From CAYFUR01 sp964346275 (GTDB lineage: Bacteria > Sumerlaeota > Sumerlaeia > SLMS01), in contig CAYFUR010000003.1 of assembly GCA_964346275.1 (NCBI GenBank), positions 62,001 through 126,000 of the forward strand: a stretch of 64,000 nt of DNA, read 5' to 3'. Position numbers and translations under genes: made by a program. Of this stretch, positions 8,726-17,583 are shown piece by piece (the stretch's first letter is position 1; each line of letters opens with the position of its first letter). The notes beneath the pieces are model-generated. The model had not been told where the DNA came from, made no database searches, and saw nothing but the letters and a program-made list of their open reading frames with translations.

Positions 8726-9703
8726 TTATTGTTTCCGGTTTTTCTCGAAGGATTTGCGGATCACATAGGGCCGTTTTTCCTGCCCCTCGTAGTAACTGCG
8801 GATCATGATTTCGCCCAGCAAACCGATGCTCAGGAACTGAAAGGAACTCAGCAGAAAGAAGATGCTCAGAAAGAGCCAGCCATTGCGGTTGATGTTCAAA
8901 TAGGGCGGGAAAAGCTTCTGATAAACTGTGATGGCTCCGCAGAGAGATCCGCCCAGGAAGCTCAGAAGGCCCAGCATGCCGAAGATCTGCATGGGTTTGG
9001 TGGAATAGGAGAGCAGGAACTTCACCGTCACCAGGTCCAGCAACACGCGTGTCGTGCGTCCAAAGCCGTAGTTGGATTTGCCATGGCGGCGCGGCCGATG
9101 GCGTACCTTGATCTCGGCGACGGTAGCTCCGCCCCAACTCGCCAGCGCGGGCAGAAAGCGATGCATCTCGCCGTAGATATTCAAGTCTTTGACGACCTCC
9201 CGGCGATAGGCCTTGAGGGTGCAGCCGAAGTCATGGATCTGGACTCCGGTGATCGCCGCGATGAGCCGGTTGGCCAGCACCGAGGGCAGTGTGCGCGTCA
9301 GGTAGGCATCCCGGCGCTTGAAGCGCCATCCGCTCGCCACATCGTATCCCTGATCAATCACACGAAGCAGGCGCGGGATGTCGTGAGGGTCGTTCTGCAA
9401 ATCCGCATCGATGGGTATGATCACGTCGCCCCTGGCATGACGAAACCCGGCGGAAAGGGCGGCGGTCTGGCCAAAATTCCTGCGGAAGACGATGCCCGCC
9501 ACGTGATCCGGATCGGCTTCGTGCAAGTCCTCGATCACTTTCGCGGAACCGTCGGTACTCCCGTCATCGACAAAGAGAACCTCCCATTCGGCGTCGAGCT
9601 TCTCGAGCACGGTCTCGAGTTCCCGATGAAGAGGCTCCAGATTCCCCTCTTCATTAAAGACGGGGACAATAACGGAAACCAGTCGTTTTGAATCCTCTGC
9701 CAT
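8726..9703 (-). CDS. GtrB/ArnC-like GT2 polyprenyl-phosphate glycosyltransferase
   Basis: A 325-residue GT-A enzyme. The ATG at 9703 gives the usual family N-terminus; an in-frame ATG at 9724 would add seven residues. Nucleotide-sugar ligands are visible as FVDDGSTDGS (about 44-53) and the DxD-type IDADLQND (98-105). Two C-terminal membrane helices (about residues 222-247 and 262-290) anchor it to the inner membrane. This family makes undecaprenyl-phosphate-linked monosaccharides (GtrB, ArnC, DPM1-like), which are the donors used by GT39 enzymes such as the two encoded at 14881-19362. That functional link is inferred from family biology and proximity. Confidence 0.87.
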   Translation of the reverse strand: MAEDSKRLVSVIVPVFNEEGNLEPLHRELETVLEKLDAEWEVLFVDDGSTDGSAKVIEDLHEADPDHVAGIVFRRNFGQTAALSAGFRHARGDVIIPIDADLQNDPHDIPRLLRVIDQGYDVASGWRFKRRDAYLTRTLPSVLANRLIAAITGVQIHDFGCTLKAYRREVVKDLNIYGEMHRFLPALASWGGATVAEIKVRHRPRRHGKSNYGFGRTTRVLLDLVTVKFLLSYSTKPMQIFGMLGLLSFLGGSLCGAITVYQKLFPPYLNINRNGWLFLSIFFLLSSFQFLSIGLLGEIMIRSYYEGQEKRPYVIRKSFEKNRKQ

Positions 9704-9851
9704 GGCCAGGACTAACTCTATCATCCAGGGTCTTTTGAAATGGCACGGTCCGGGCCGGGCAAGGCCCGTGGCAACAAGAAACGGCCCGGGAACTTTCTCT
9801 TGCTTTCACGAGGAAAGGTCGAATCCCTTTGCCGAACAAAGAAAGGCCTCC

Positions 9852-10607
9852 ATGGAAGAGCGGATTTACCAGCGTTATTTTGAAATCGACCGGCACCATT
9901 TCTGGCGCCATGGAAAGCGCCGCCTCACCATTCGCTGGATGCGCAGGTATCTCCCGCGCCGGACCGGGACGCCCAGGTTGCTGGATATCGGCAGCGGCCC
10001 CACGCTCTATCCAAAGAAGCTTCAGCAGCTGGGAGATCTCACAGTCATTGAACCCCACGAGGAAACCGCGCTCTTTTTAACGGAAAAAATGAAGGTCCGC
10101 ACGGTTGCCGGCGAGCTGCCCGGGAATCTCCCCGTGGAGGGCCCATTCGATGGGATCAGCATGCTCGACGTGCTGGAGCATGTGGAGGATGAGCAACAAG
10201 CCCTGCAATCGGTGCATCGCCTGTTGGCGGATGACGGAGTGCTCCTGCTCACGGTCCCTGCCTACCAATGGATGTGGAGCCCCCACGACGACCTCTCGCA
10301 CCATTACCGGCGCTATACTGCGACGCGATTAAGGCGCGCCCTGCAAAAAAGCGGATTTCGCGTCGAGCGAATCACCTATTACACGTCCCTCCTGTTCCCA
10401 ATCGCGGTGGCTCAAAGGACCGCTGCCAAGTTGATGCAGCGCTCGGGGCTGCGGGAATACGAGCCAAAGGTTCCCCATCCCGCGATTAATCAGGCATTTG
10501 GCCTGGCCATGCGGCTGGAATTCGAGCTTCTGAAGAACGCCGATCTTCCCTTCGGCCTCTGCCTTCTCTGCGCTGCGCGAAAGCGCGGGGGACGCGCATG
10601 CCACTAG
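9852..10607 (+). CDS. Class I SAM-dependent methyltransferase
   Basis: A 251-residue protein. The ATG at 9852 is preceded by GAAAGG at a fitting distance; an open frame extends upstream to 9702 but lacks family similarity and is rejected. The SAM-binding loop is LLDIGSG (43-49), followed by the acidic residue in VIEPHE (65-70) and motif SMLDVLEHVEDEQQAL, which fits methyltransf_11/23 families. The N-terminal EIDRHHFWRHGKRR segment is common in methyltransferases found in polysaccharide and glycolipid gene clusters. The substrate is unknown. It is transcribed away from the GT2 gene, from the 150-base divergent gap 9704-9851, where I found no convincing promoter. Confidence 0.8.
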   Translation: MEERIYQRYFEIDRHHFWRHGKRRLTIRWMRRYLPRRTGTPRLLDIGSGPTLYPKKLQQLGDLTVIEPHEETALFLTEKMKVRTVAGELPGNLPVEGPFDGISMLDVLEHVEDEQQALQSVHRLLADDGVLLLTVPAYQWMWSPHDDLSHHYRRYTATRLRRALQKSGFRVERITYYTSLLFPIAVAQRTAAKLMQRSGLREYEPKVPHPAINQAFGLAMRLEFELLKNADLPFGLCLLCAARKRGGRACH

Positions 10608-10731
10608 CCTTCCTGTCTATACGGAAACGAAAAACAAAACTGCCGGCACAATCCATTTTCTGCCACTGGCACGAAGTTCTTTATCGAAAAAGTATGTGCC
10701 AACACAGGACAAATCTGCTCAGGAGGTTCCT

Positions 10732-11814
10732 ATGAGCGACAACAAGCAGATCGAAAGCCTGGCGACTTATTACTGTCTCGGCCGCAGCGGCCTGCGCGTT
10801 TCTCCGCTTTGTCTCGGAACCATGACCTTCGGAAATGAGGGCTGGGGCGCGGATGAGAAAACTTCGCGGCAAATCTACAATCGCTACCTGGAAGCCGGAG
10901 GAAACTTCATCGACACTGCCGATCTCTACTCCGGCGGAGAGAGCGAGCGGCTGCTCGGCAAGTTCTTCAAAGAGGATAAAAATCGCGACCGGATCGTTCT
11001 CGCAACGAAGTTTAACTTCAACGCCATCAAGTCCGACCCGAATGCCGGCGGTAACCATCGCAAGCATATCCGGGAAGCCGTGGAAGCGAGCCTGCAACGG
11101 CTGCAAACGGACTACATCGACCTCTATTGGATGCACGCCTGGGACACGGTCACCCCAGTGGAAGAGGTGATGTCGACCCTCAACAGCCTCGTAGAGCAGG
11201 GCAAGATCCGCTACATCGCCTTCTCGGACACACCGGCCTGGTATGTGGGCGCGGCGGCAATGCTTGCCGACCAGAAGGGATGGGCACGGCCCATCGCTCT
11301 GCAGTTGGAATACAGCCTTTCCTGCCGCGATATCGAATACGAATTCGTGGATCTGGCCCAGAACATGGATGTCGCAATTTGCCCCTGGAGTCCGCTCGCC
11401 GGAGGCCTGCTGACGGGAAAATACACGCGCGACAAAACGCCGGAAGGCCGCTTGAAGGAGTTGAAGGATTCAGGGAATCCAATCTTCAAAAAACTGACGG
11501 AAAGAAACTTCAAAATCGTTGATGTGCTGGTCGAGGTGGCAAAGCAAGCCGGGCGTCCACCGGCGGAGGTGGCCCTGAACTGGGTGGCCAGGCGCCCCGG
11601 GGTCACATCCACGCTCATTGGCGCGACCAAAATAGAGCAGCTCGAAAGCAACCTCCAGGCGCTGGAATTTGATCTTCCCCAGGATGCGCTGAAGCGTCTG
11701 GACGAAGCGGGCAGGCCAGGCGAGATGACGCCTTATATGTTCTATCAGGGCCACCTGAAGGGCATGACTTTCGGCGAGCGTCCCGTGCATCGCGAACCAC
11801 CCTGGTTTCGATGA
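10732..11814 (+). CDS. Aldo/keto reductase
   Basis: A 360-residue cytosolic NADPH-dependent oxidoreductase of the AKR superfamily. The ATG at 10732 follows a strong AGGAGG (10721-10726). The catalytic tetrad is intact: D61 (FIDTADLY), Y66, K93 (ATKF) and H135 (YWMHAWD). The C-terminal part has the cofactor phosphate-binding region with IGATKIEQLESN. Many relatives act on sugar aldehydes or general carbonyls, so the neighbouring glycan genes do not settle its substrate. It appears to be a single transcription unit with a terminator right behind it. Confidence 0.9.
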   Translation: MSDNKQIESLATYYCLGRSGLRVSPLCLGTMTFGNEGWGADEKTSRQIYNRYLEAGGNFIDTADLYSGGESERLLGKFFKEDKNRDRIVLATKFNFNAIKSDPNAGGNHRKHIREAVEASLQRLQTDYIDLYWMHAWDTVTPVEEVMSTLNSLVEQGKIRYIAFSDTPAWYVGAAAMLADQKGWARPIALQLEYSLSCRDIEYEFVDLAQNMDVAICPWSPLAGGLLTGKYTRDKTPEGRLKELKDSGNPIFKKLTERNFKIVDVLVEVAKQAGRPPAEVALNWVARRPGVTSTLIGATKIEQLESNLQALEFDLPQDALKRLDEAGRPGEMTPYMFYQGHLKGMTFGERPVHREPPWFR

Positions 11815-11830
11815 ACTGATTTCCTGCCTG

Positions 11831-11881
11831 AATGCCCGGGCTGGCCCCACCCCGGTCCGGGCATTGACCCCTCCTTTTTTT
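11831..11881 (+). terminator. Terminator of the aldo/keto reductase gene
   Basis: A perfect 9-bp inverted repeat (AATGCCCGG at 11831-11839, complement at 11857-11865) begins 17 bases after the stop. After nine more bases comes a run of seven T (11875-11881). The gap between stem and T-run is longer than ideal, so efficiency is uncertain. Confidence 0.6.
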
Positions 11882-12192
11882 CTCCCTGTATCAATCCTCA
11901 TCAGAGGGTTTCCGCAGGTCAAAAGCTCCTCTCAAATTCATTTATTATAATCCAAAATCCAGCACCTCCCGTTTTTCCGTAAAAGAACGGATATCAAATA
12001 AAAAAACTCCGGGAGCTTAAGGCTTCTGGACTTATCCGCGAGAGAGGCCCCTCTTTTTCATTGCGAACGGGGATGCCGCAAAAGACCCTTTCCTCATTAG
12101 GAAATTTTGCCTGATGAATCTTGTTTTGGACCATAGAAGTTGAAAACCAGCCAGGACTGAGACAAGGATACCGCGACCAGGAGAAATGCGTC
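11882..12192. other. Intergenic region upstream of the sigma-54 regulator
   Basis: About 310 bases without a supported gene. It includes an A+T-rich block (about 11930-12010) that stands out from its surroundings. TATAAT occurs at 11946-11951, but no matching -35 box lies at proper distance, so a promoter is only possible. No RNA gene was recognised. Confidence 0.4.
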
Positions 12193-13635
12193 ATGGGTGC
12201 TTCGCAGGCCCCCGCGAGCACGAAATTGCCTTTAAGGATTCAGATGCTCGACGACGACGCCACCAGCCTGGCGATGCTCGGGCATGTCCTCTCGCGCCAG
12301 GGCTGGGATGTGATGCCTTGCCAGTCGATCGCCGAAGCCTCCTCAATGCTCCAACAGACCATCCCCGACGTGGCAGTTGTCGATGTCTATCTCGACGGCG
12401 AGGATGGACTCTCCTTCGTCAGCCACTTGCGGAAGGACTATCCAGACGTCGGCATTGTGGTCATTTCCGCGGAAGATACGGAAACGCTGGCAAAAAAAGC
12501 CGTGAAATCGGGGGCTGACTATTTCCTGAGCAAGCCCATCGCCCCGGCCGCATTGGTCCTGACCCTGCGCCGGCTGGCGGAACTGCGCCAGGAACGCCAG
12601 CGGGTAACCACCCTGGAACACGAATTGGAGCGCTCCGTCCGCGACACGCTCTTTCCCGAAATCGTGACACACAGCGATTCCATGCGCTCGATTCTCCGGC
12701 TTGTTGAAAAGGTGGCCCCCCGCGAGTTATCCGTTTTGATCTGCGGGGAAAGCGGAACGGGAAAAGAACTCGTCGCCCGTGCGATCCACCAGCATAGCCT
12801 CCGGTCCAAAGGGCCTTTCGTCGAACTCAACTGCGCGGCACTGCCTCCCAACCTGGTGGAAAGCGAACTTTTCGGCCATGAAAAGGGAGCCTTCACCGGG
12901 GCAGTCGCCTCGCGCGCGGGGAAGATCGAACTTGCGGACGGAGGCACGCTCTTTCTTGATGAAATCGGAGAGCTCCCGCTGGAAATACAGCCGAAGCTTC
13001 TCCGGGCGCTTCAAGAGCGGCGGGTCACTCGAGTTGGGGGCAAAGAGGACATTCATTGCGATTTCCGCCTGGTGACGGCGACAAATCTCGACCTGCTGAA
13101 AGAGGTGCGCGAGAACAATTTCCGCGAAGACCTCTTTTATCGCGTGTCCGTCTTCCCGATCAAATTGCCGCCGCTACGCGAACGCATGGAAGACATGCCC
13201 ATGCTGCTGGCGCACTTCCTGAAACAGGAGGGGATTCAGAACCCACACATTTCCGATGAGGCCCGGGCGGCGCTTCAGGTCTATCACTGGCCCGGGAATA
13301 TCCGCGAGCTAAAGAATTTCTCCCAGGCGGTGCCCCTCCTGACGGATAATGAGTTGATCGACGAAGACGCCGTCATGGCCTACTTTGGCAGCCGCATCGG
13401 CGGGGGCCCCCCCCCCCCCCCCCCCCCCCCAAACCCCCCGAAGAGGCAGGGGGGCAGCGGCGGATCAAAAACCCGCCGGCAAAATGGCGGCGCGGGACGC
13501 CAGGAAAACCTCCATGCCTTGCGTGTCTACAACGGCAATGTGCCCGAGGCCGCCCTTGCCCTTGGGATGGGACGAGCCACCCTTTATAAATACATCAAGA
13601 AAAACGATATCACCCTCGAAAACTTCACCGTATAA
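12193..13635 (+). CDS. Sigma-54-dependent response regulator (REC-AAA+-Fis) with poly-Pro linker
   Basis: A 480-residue NtrC-type activator. The ATG at 12193 has AGGAG at 12179-12183. The receiver domain is residues 14-130 with acidic pocket D20-D22, phosphoacceptor D64 and K114. The AAA+ domain is about 155-400 with Walker A GESGTGKE (185-192), the sigma-54 contact loop GAFTGA (232-237), Walker B TLFLDE (252-257) and WPGNIREL (366-373). A Fis-type helix-turn-helix is at about 440-470. The linker holds eight consecutive prolines (406-413) encoded by 24 C bases, followed by a Gly/Arg-rich stretch. No partner histidine kinase is adjacent. The setting in glycan genes suggests control of surface polysaccharide; targets are unknown. 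Confidence 0.9.
   Translation: MGASQAPASTKLPLRIQMLDDDATSLAMLGHVLSRQGWDVMPCQSIAEASSMLQQTIPDVAVVDVYLDGEDGLSFVSHLRKDYPDVGIVVISAEDTETLAKKAVKSGADYFLSKPIAPAALVLTLRRLAELRQERQRVTTLEHELERSVRDTLFPEIVTHSDSMRSILRLVEKVAPRELSVLICGESGTGKELVARAIHQHSLRSKGPFVELNCAALPPNLVESELFGHEKGAFTGAVASRAGKIELADGGTLFLDEIGELPLEIQPKLLRALQERRVTRVGGKEDIHCDFRLVTATNLDLLKEVRENNFREDLFYRVSVFPIKLPPLRERMEDMPMLLAHFLKQEGIQNPHISDEARAALQVYHWPGNIRELKNFSQAVPLLTDNELIDEDAVMAYFGSRIGGGPPPPPPPPNPPKRQGGSGGSKTRRQNGGAGRQENLHALRVYNGNVPEAALALGMGRATLYKYIKKNDITLENFTV
13407..13430. repeat. 24-base poly-C homopolymer inside the sigma-54 regulator
   Basis: An uninterrupted run of 24 C, preceded by five G (13402-13406) and followed by AAA and six more C. 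It encodes the Pro stretch in the linker between the AAA+ and DNA-binding domains. Loss of one base would put the rest in a frame open to 13810; gain of one base would give a stop at 13587-13589. Either removes the helix-turn-helix. Confidence 0.95.
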
Positions 13636-13676
13636 TCCCTCAATCTCTTGGAATTTGCCGTTGCGAACCCATCCCT

Positions 13677-13700
13677 CCGCGGCGAGGTTGGCCGCCGCGG
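13677..13700. other. Hairpin between regulator and epimerase genes
   Basis: A perfect 8-bp inverted repeat (CCGCGGCG at 13677-13684, complement at 13693-13700, 8-base loop) lies 41 bases after the regulator stop and 39 before the next start. No T-run follows, so it may be a Rho-type boundary, an mRNA end protector or a leader structure. Confidence 0.45.
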
Positions 13701-13739
13701 CGCGACACGCTGCGCGACATCTTCCAATCGGAGCCCCCG

Positions 13740-14870
13740 ATGTTCAAACGCGTGCTGGTTACCGGCGGTGCCGGGTTTATCGGTTCCCACATGGTCGACC
13801 TCCTGCTTGAAAAGGGCTACAAAGTCCGCGTCTTCGACAATCTCGAGCCACAAGTCCATGGAGAAAGAGACACGCCACCCGGATATCTGTCGCGCGAGGC
13901 TGAATTCATTCGTGGCGATGTACTCGACCGCGATGCCTTGAAGAAAGCGATGGAAGGATGCGACGCGGTGATTCACGACGCCGCCATGGTTGGTGTCGGT
14001 CAGTCGCAATACCAGATCCAGCGCTATACGCATGTCAATACAACGGGGACGGCCATTCTGCTGGATATCCTGGCCACGGAAAAAACGACCGTGGAGCGCC
14101 TCATGGTCGCCAGCTCGATGAGTATTTACGGAGAGGGCCTTTATCGGCGGCCATCGGACGGCGCAGCAATGGCCCCTTCGCTCCGTCCGGACCACCAGTT
14201 GGAAGCGTTGGATTTCGAGATGCGCGACCCGGAGACCGGCGAGGCACTCGAGCCGGTGCCTACCCCGGAAAGCAAACCACTTTATTGTACATCGATCTAT
14301 GCGCTGAACAAGAAAGACCAGGAAGAATATTCCATCGTGGCAGGCAGGACCCATGGAATCCCCGTTGTGGCCACCCGGTTCTTCAATGTTTACGGGCCGC
14401 GCCAATCCCTTTCAAACCCTTACACAGGGGTGGCAGCGATCTTCTCCTCGCGTATCAAGAACGGCAACCCTCCGTTGATTTACGAGGACGGCCATCAGTC
14501 GCGGGACTTTATATACGTCCGCGACCTGGTGGAGGCGAAACTTTTTCTCCTGGAAAACGAAAAGGCCAATCTGGAAGCCTTCAATATCTGCACGGGCCGC
14601 TCGACTTCGGTGCTCAAGATCTCCGAGATCCTCGCGGAACTCCATGGCAAGCCAGAACTCAAGCCAGAGGTGGTGAAGCGTTTCCGCTCCGGTGATATCC
14701 GTCATTGTTTTGGAGACCCCAAAAAGCTCGCCAGCCTTGGATGGACTGCCCAGACGCCCCTGGAAGAAGGAATGAAGATCCTTGTGAAGTGGTCCGCCGA
14801 GCAGGAAGCGGTCGACCAGGTGGATAAAGCCCACCGGGAACTCGTCGAACGCGGATTGGTAAAGGAGTAG
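13740..14870 (+). CDS. NAD-dependent sugar-nucleotide epimerase/dehydratase (extended SDR)
   Basis: A 376-residue cytosolic enzyme with start ATG 13740 and GGAG just upstream. The nucleotide-binding motif GGAGFIG is at residues 9-15, the catalytic Ser lies in VASSMSIYG (123-131), and the Tyr-x3-Lys pair is Y187/K191 (YALNK). A roughly 45-residue charged insert (about 135-180) sits between the Ser and the Tyr motifs. Such enzymes convert UDP- or dTDP-sugars (4-epimerase, 4,6-dehydratase or decarboxylase). The exact reaction cannot be assigned. It lies 10 bases ahead of the first GT39 gene and so may supply the sugar that is eventually transferred. Confidence 0.85.
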   Translation: MFKRVLVTGGAGFIGSHMVDLLLEKGYKVRVFDNLEPQVHGERDTPPGYLSREAEFIRGDVLDRDALKKAMEGCDAVIHDAAMVGVGQSQYQIQRYTHVNTTGTAILLDILATEKTTVERLMVASSMSIYGEGLYRRPSDGAAMAPSLRPDHQLEALDFEMRDPETGEALEPVPTPESKPLYCTSIYALNKKDQEEYSIVAGRTHGIPVVATRFFNVYGPRQSLSNPYTGVAAIFSSRIKNGNPPLIYEDGHQSRDFIYVRDLVEAKLFLLENEKANLEAFNICTGRSTSVLKISEILAELHGKPELKPEVVKRFRSGDIRHCFGDPKKLASLGWTAQTPLEEGMKILVKWSAEQEAVDQVDKAHRELVERGLVKE

Positions 14871-14880
14871 GGTTATCGGG

Positions 14881-16650
14881 GTGCTGCGAGAAAGAAAACC
14901 ACTGGAATCAAGGATACCCGATATCGGCGACGATATAGACAGGAAGGAGCGCCGAATCTGGCTCTCCCTTCCGATACTCTATATGCTGGTCATCCTGACC
15001 TGGGCGGGAGTTTTTGGTGTTCGCCTCGCTGGTCCTCCCAATATTATGGATGAGGACCAGCGGCGCCCGGCGGCCTATGCCCTCGACGTGATCGCCAACA
15101 ACCAGTGGCTGGTGCAACGCGACGATACCGGAGACATCACCTCAAAGCCGCCGCTCTATACGTGGCTTGTCGTTTTCGCGTCCGGGATCTGGGGAGGACT
15201 GGATAACTTTACGCTCTACCTGCCGGGCGCCTTGTCCGTTTTGGCGCTGGCTCTCATGATCCAGGCTCTTGGCGCATCAACTTTCGGACGGCTCGGAGGC
15301 TTCTTCGGGGCCGTGGCCTACCTCTTATCATCGGCGGGATTCGAACAGGTCCACCTCGCCCGAACAGATGCGGTCTTTTCGCTCGCGGTTTTCGTTTCCG
15401 CGCTGCTCGCCTACCAGGCGGCGCTGGGCCGGCGGTCCTGGATCTGGTTCTGGCTGGCATCGGCGATTGCCACACTGACAAAAGGACCACTGGGCCTGCT
15501 CCTCGCCGCGGGCGGGCTCCTTGGGCTGATCGGCCTGGGCAGTAAGAAAACAGGCGGAGAAAACCGCCCGGTGGTTCGCCAGCACATAATCGGTTTTGCG
15601 CTTTTTCTACTGATTTCAGGAGGGTGGTTCTTCCTGGCCTGGCTCAGTGCGGGCCAGCCGCTCATCGACAAAATGATCGGCAAGGAACTCGTCGGCCACG
15701 CCGTGGAAAGCGGAGACGGCCAAAAGCCATTCGAAGGGCTTGTAAAGCCGAGTCTTTATTTTCTTTCACGCTTTCTCCCCTGGTCGGTTTTTGCCCTTAT
15801 TGGAATCGTTCGCGTTTTTACGTCCCCTTCCGCAAGCCTTGAGAACCGGCGTATGGAACGGTTCCTCGCGGCCTATTTTCTTTTTGGCCTCGCGCTCTTC
15901 TCCATCGCGCCCCATCAGCGCTGGGTGCATCAGTACCCTTTGCTTCCCGCCGCCTCGTTGCTCGCGGGATGCGAGATCGTGCGTCTTCTCCCCCGCCGCT
16001 GGATTTTTCCTGCATTACGCTGGTATCCGCTGGCGGCGGGAGCCCTCCTGATATGCGCCGGAGTCGTCTATCAAGCAGTTCGAGGCCCGCGCGTCGAACG
16101 ATCCGTCCTCTCTCGCGAAGCCGCCGAATACATCGAAGAAGCCACCCACAGCCATTTTCCCATCATGCACGTCGATTCAACCATGGCCGTGCAGTATTAC
16201 CTGGGCACCATGCGGCCGCGTATCACACATGCGCAGGCCGTGGAGGCACTCGCCTCGGACCACGCCGCCTTCGTCCTCGTTCAGGACAAGGACGATTTCG
16301 ACAAGATCTACTGGAAGAATCCGGATGGCATCCACATTATCAAGGATTGGAACGAGTCCGGACGGGATTATCCCTATATGCGTCTTCTCGGAAACCGCCC
16401 CGCGATGGACCAGTACGAGAGGCTCGTCTTCTATCAAAACGACTTTCGCGTCGCGACTGCGGGAGCGCGCCTGGAACGGATGACCTACAACCAGTTTGAA
16501 TTCTTCCCCTATGGCGAGGCTCCCCGCGCCGTCATCACCAACGACGCGGGAAAACGCCGCACCGTCCGCGTTGGATTTATCGAGGGAGAATCGAAGAAAA
16601 TGAAGAAACGCCGTCTGGAACCTGGCGAGTCCGCCGTCTTCACTCCCTGA
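14881..16650 (+). CDS. ArnT-like GT39 membrane glycosyltransferase (first copy)
   Basis: A 589-residue polytopic inner-membrane protein starting at GTG 14881, with AGGAG about 12 bases upstream. After the first helix comes the acidic catalytic loop (PPNIMDEDQRRPAAYA), then SKPPLYTWLV, the pattern of ArnT and related phospholipid-carrier-dependent GT39 enzymes. About ten helices follow, and a periplasmic C-terminal domain of about 200 residues ends in a basic segment. The family uses undecaprenyl-phosphate sugars to glycosylate lipid A or other envelope acceptors in the periplasm. The C-terminus overlaps the end of the facing PAP2 gene by 11 bases. Confidence 0.82.
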   Translation: MLRERKPLESRIPDIGDDIDRKERRIWLSLPILYMLVILTWAGVFGVRLAGPPNIMDEDQRRPAAYALDVIANNQWLVQRDDTGDITSKPPLYTWLVVFASGIWGGLDNFTLYLPGALSVLALALMIQALGASTFGRLGGFFGAVAYLLSSAGFEQVHLARTDAVFSLAVFVSALLAYQAALGRRSWIWFWLASAIATLTKGPLGLLLAAGGLLGLIGLGSKKTGGENRPVVRQHIIGFALFLLISGGWFFLAWLSAGQPLIDKMIGKELVGHAVESGDGQKPFEGLVKPSLYFLSRFLPWSVFALIGIVRVFTSPSASLENRRMERFLAAYFLFGLALFSIAPHQRWVHQYPLLPAASLLAGCEIVRLLPRRWIFPALRWYPLAAGALLICAGVVYQAVRGPRVERSVLSREAAEYIEEATHSHFPIMHVDSTMAVQYYLGTMRPRITHAQAVEALASDHAAFVLVQDKDDFDKIYWKNPDGIHIIKDWNESGRDYPYMRLLGNRPAMDQYERLVFYQNDFRVATAGARLERMTYNQFEFFPYGEAPRAVITNDAGKRRTVRVGFIEGESKKMKKRRLEPGESAVFTP

Positions 16651-17515
16651 CTGGGAAAGCTTGATCCCAATCTTCGCTCTTCCCTTTGTTCCGTCTCTTT
16701 TTCTGGAAGCCGCCTTCGATCAGTTTCTGGACTTTGGTGCCCCAATCAAAAGGCGTATAGAAGGCGAAAACCGCCTGGACCGCAAACATGCCAATCCCGG
16801 CGCCCAAAATCACGTCGCCGGGATAATGGCGCCGGTATCGCACGCGCGCAAGTGCACACCCCACTGCAAGCAAATACCAGAGGAACCGGCCTTTCGGAAG
16901 AACACGCGCCAGGTAAGCCGCAAGAACAAAGGCACCCGCGGCATGGCCACTGGGGAAGGAGGAATAATTTGAAATGCTCAGGATTCCGCGCTCTTCGCCA
17001 AAGGGGAGCCTCCCCGAAATCCAACTGAAGATTTCCGTTCCGGGCCGTTCCCGGGAAAACCAGAGCCAGTAGTCTCCAGGAACGGGCTCGAGCACGGTGT
17101 TGCTGTATTGATTGAGATAAGAGGAAATTTCTTCCTGCTCCGCTTTCCCCATTTTCCAACCATATTTCGGGCGTGCCCGTCCCGTGGAGAATTTGATCGC
17201 GTTGACTGCCAGTGAAGAGATGAGAACCGCGCACAGCAAAGGCACGAGCGTGCCGCGGAGATCCTGGCGATAAATCCAGATCACCAAGGCCACCGTGGCC
17301 ATCACCGTAAAAGTCGCGAATTGCTCCGTCGTAGAAAAGAACTCATCGAGAGCATCGAGAGAATACTTCAAAAAGAAGTAGAGAGCATCCCAGGAAGCAC
17401 GGGAGAACTGGATTTCAACGGCAGCCACCAGCGCGGGAATTACAAGATAAAGCCAGCTTCTTCCGGTGAGGGGCTTGCGAAAGGGATAATTGCGATTGTC
17501 GGACGGAGCAGGCAT
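16640..17515 (-). CDS. PAP2-family membrane phosphatase
   Basis: A 291-residue polytopic membrane protein. I chose ATG 17515 (AAGGTTGG upstream); an in-frame ATG at 17566 would add 17 residues. All three PAP2 signatures are present: K-x6-RP (KFSTGRARP), the SFPSGHA motif with the catalytic His, and R-x5-H-x3-D (RVRYRRHYPGD). A long loop of about 70 residues separates motif 1 from motif 2. Substrates in this family are undecaprenyl diphosphate, phosphatidylglycerol phosphate or lipid A phosphate. Placed between two ArnT-like genes, it may dephosphorylate a lipid carrier or lipid A; that is inference. Confidence 0.87.
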   Translation of the reverse strand: MPAPSDNRNYPFRKPLTGRSWLYLVIPALVAAVEIQFSRASWDALYFFLKYSLDALDEFFSTTEQFATFTVMATVALVIWIYRQDLRGTLVPLLCAVLISSLAVNAIKFSTGRARPKYGWKMGKAEQEEISSYLNQYSNTVLEPVPGDYWLWFSRERPGTEIFSWISGRLPFGEERGILSISNYSSFPSGHAAGAFVLAAYLARVLPKGRFLWYLLAVGCALARVRYRRHYPGDVILGAGIGMFAVQAVFAFYTPFDWGTKVQKLIEGGFQKKRRNKGKSEDWDQAFPVRE

Positions 17516-17583
17516 TTCCAACCTTGTGCAGAGGAGAATGACTGGGCTTGCCCCTTTGCCGGGCATCCTGGAAGCAGGTCACT

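Noticed and set aside
8411..9691. A 426-codon plus-strand frame opposite the GT2 gene and the start of the Wzc-like gene
   Set aside because: It is antisense to two clear genes and shows no family motif.
10667..10683. TGGCAC at 10667-10672 as a sigma-54 promoter before the aldo/keto reductase
   Set aside because: The -24 half matches, but at the -12 position the sequence is TCTT where TTGC is needed.
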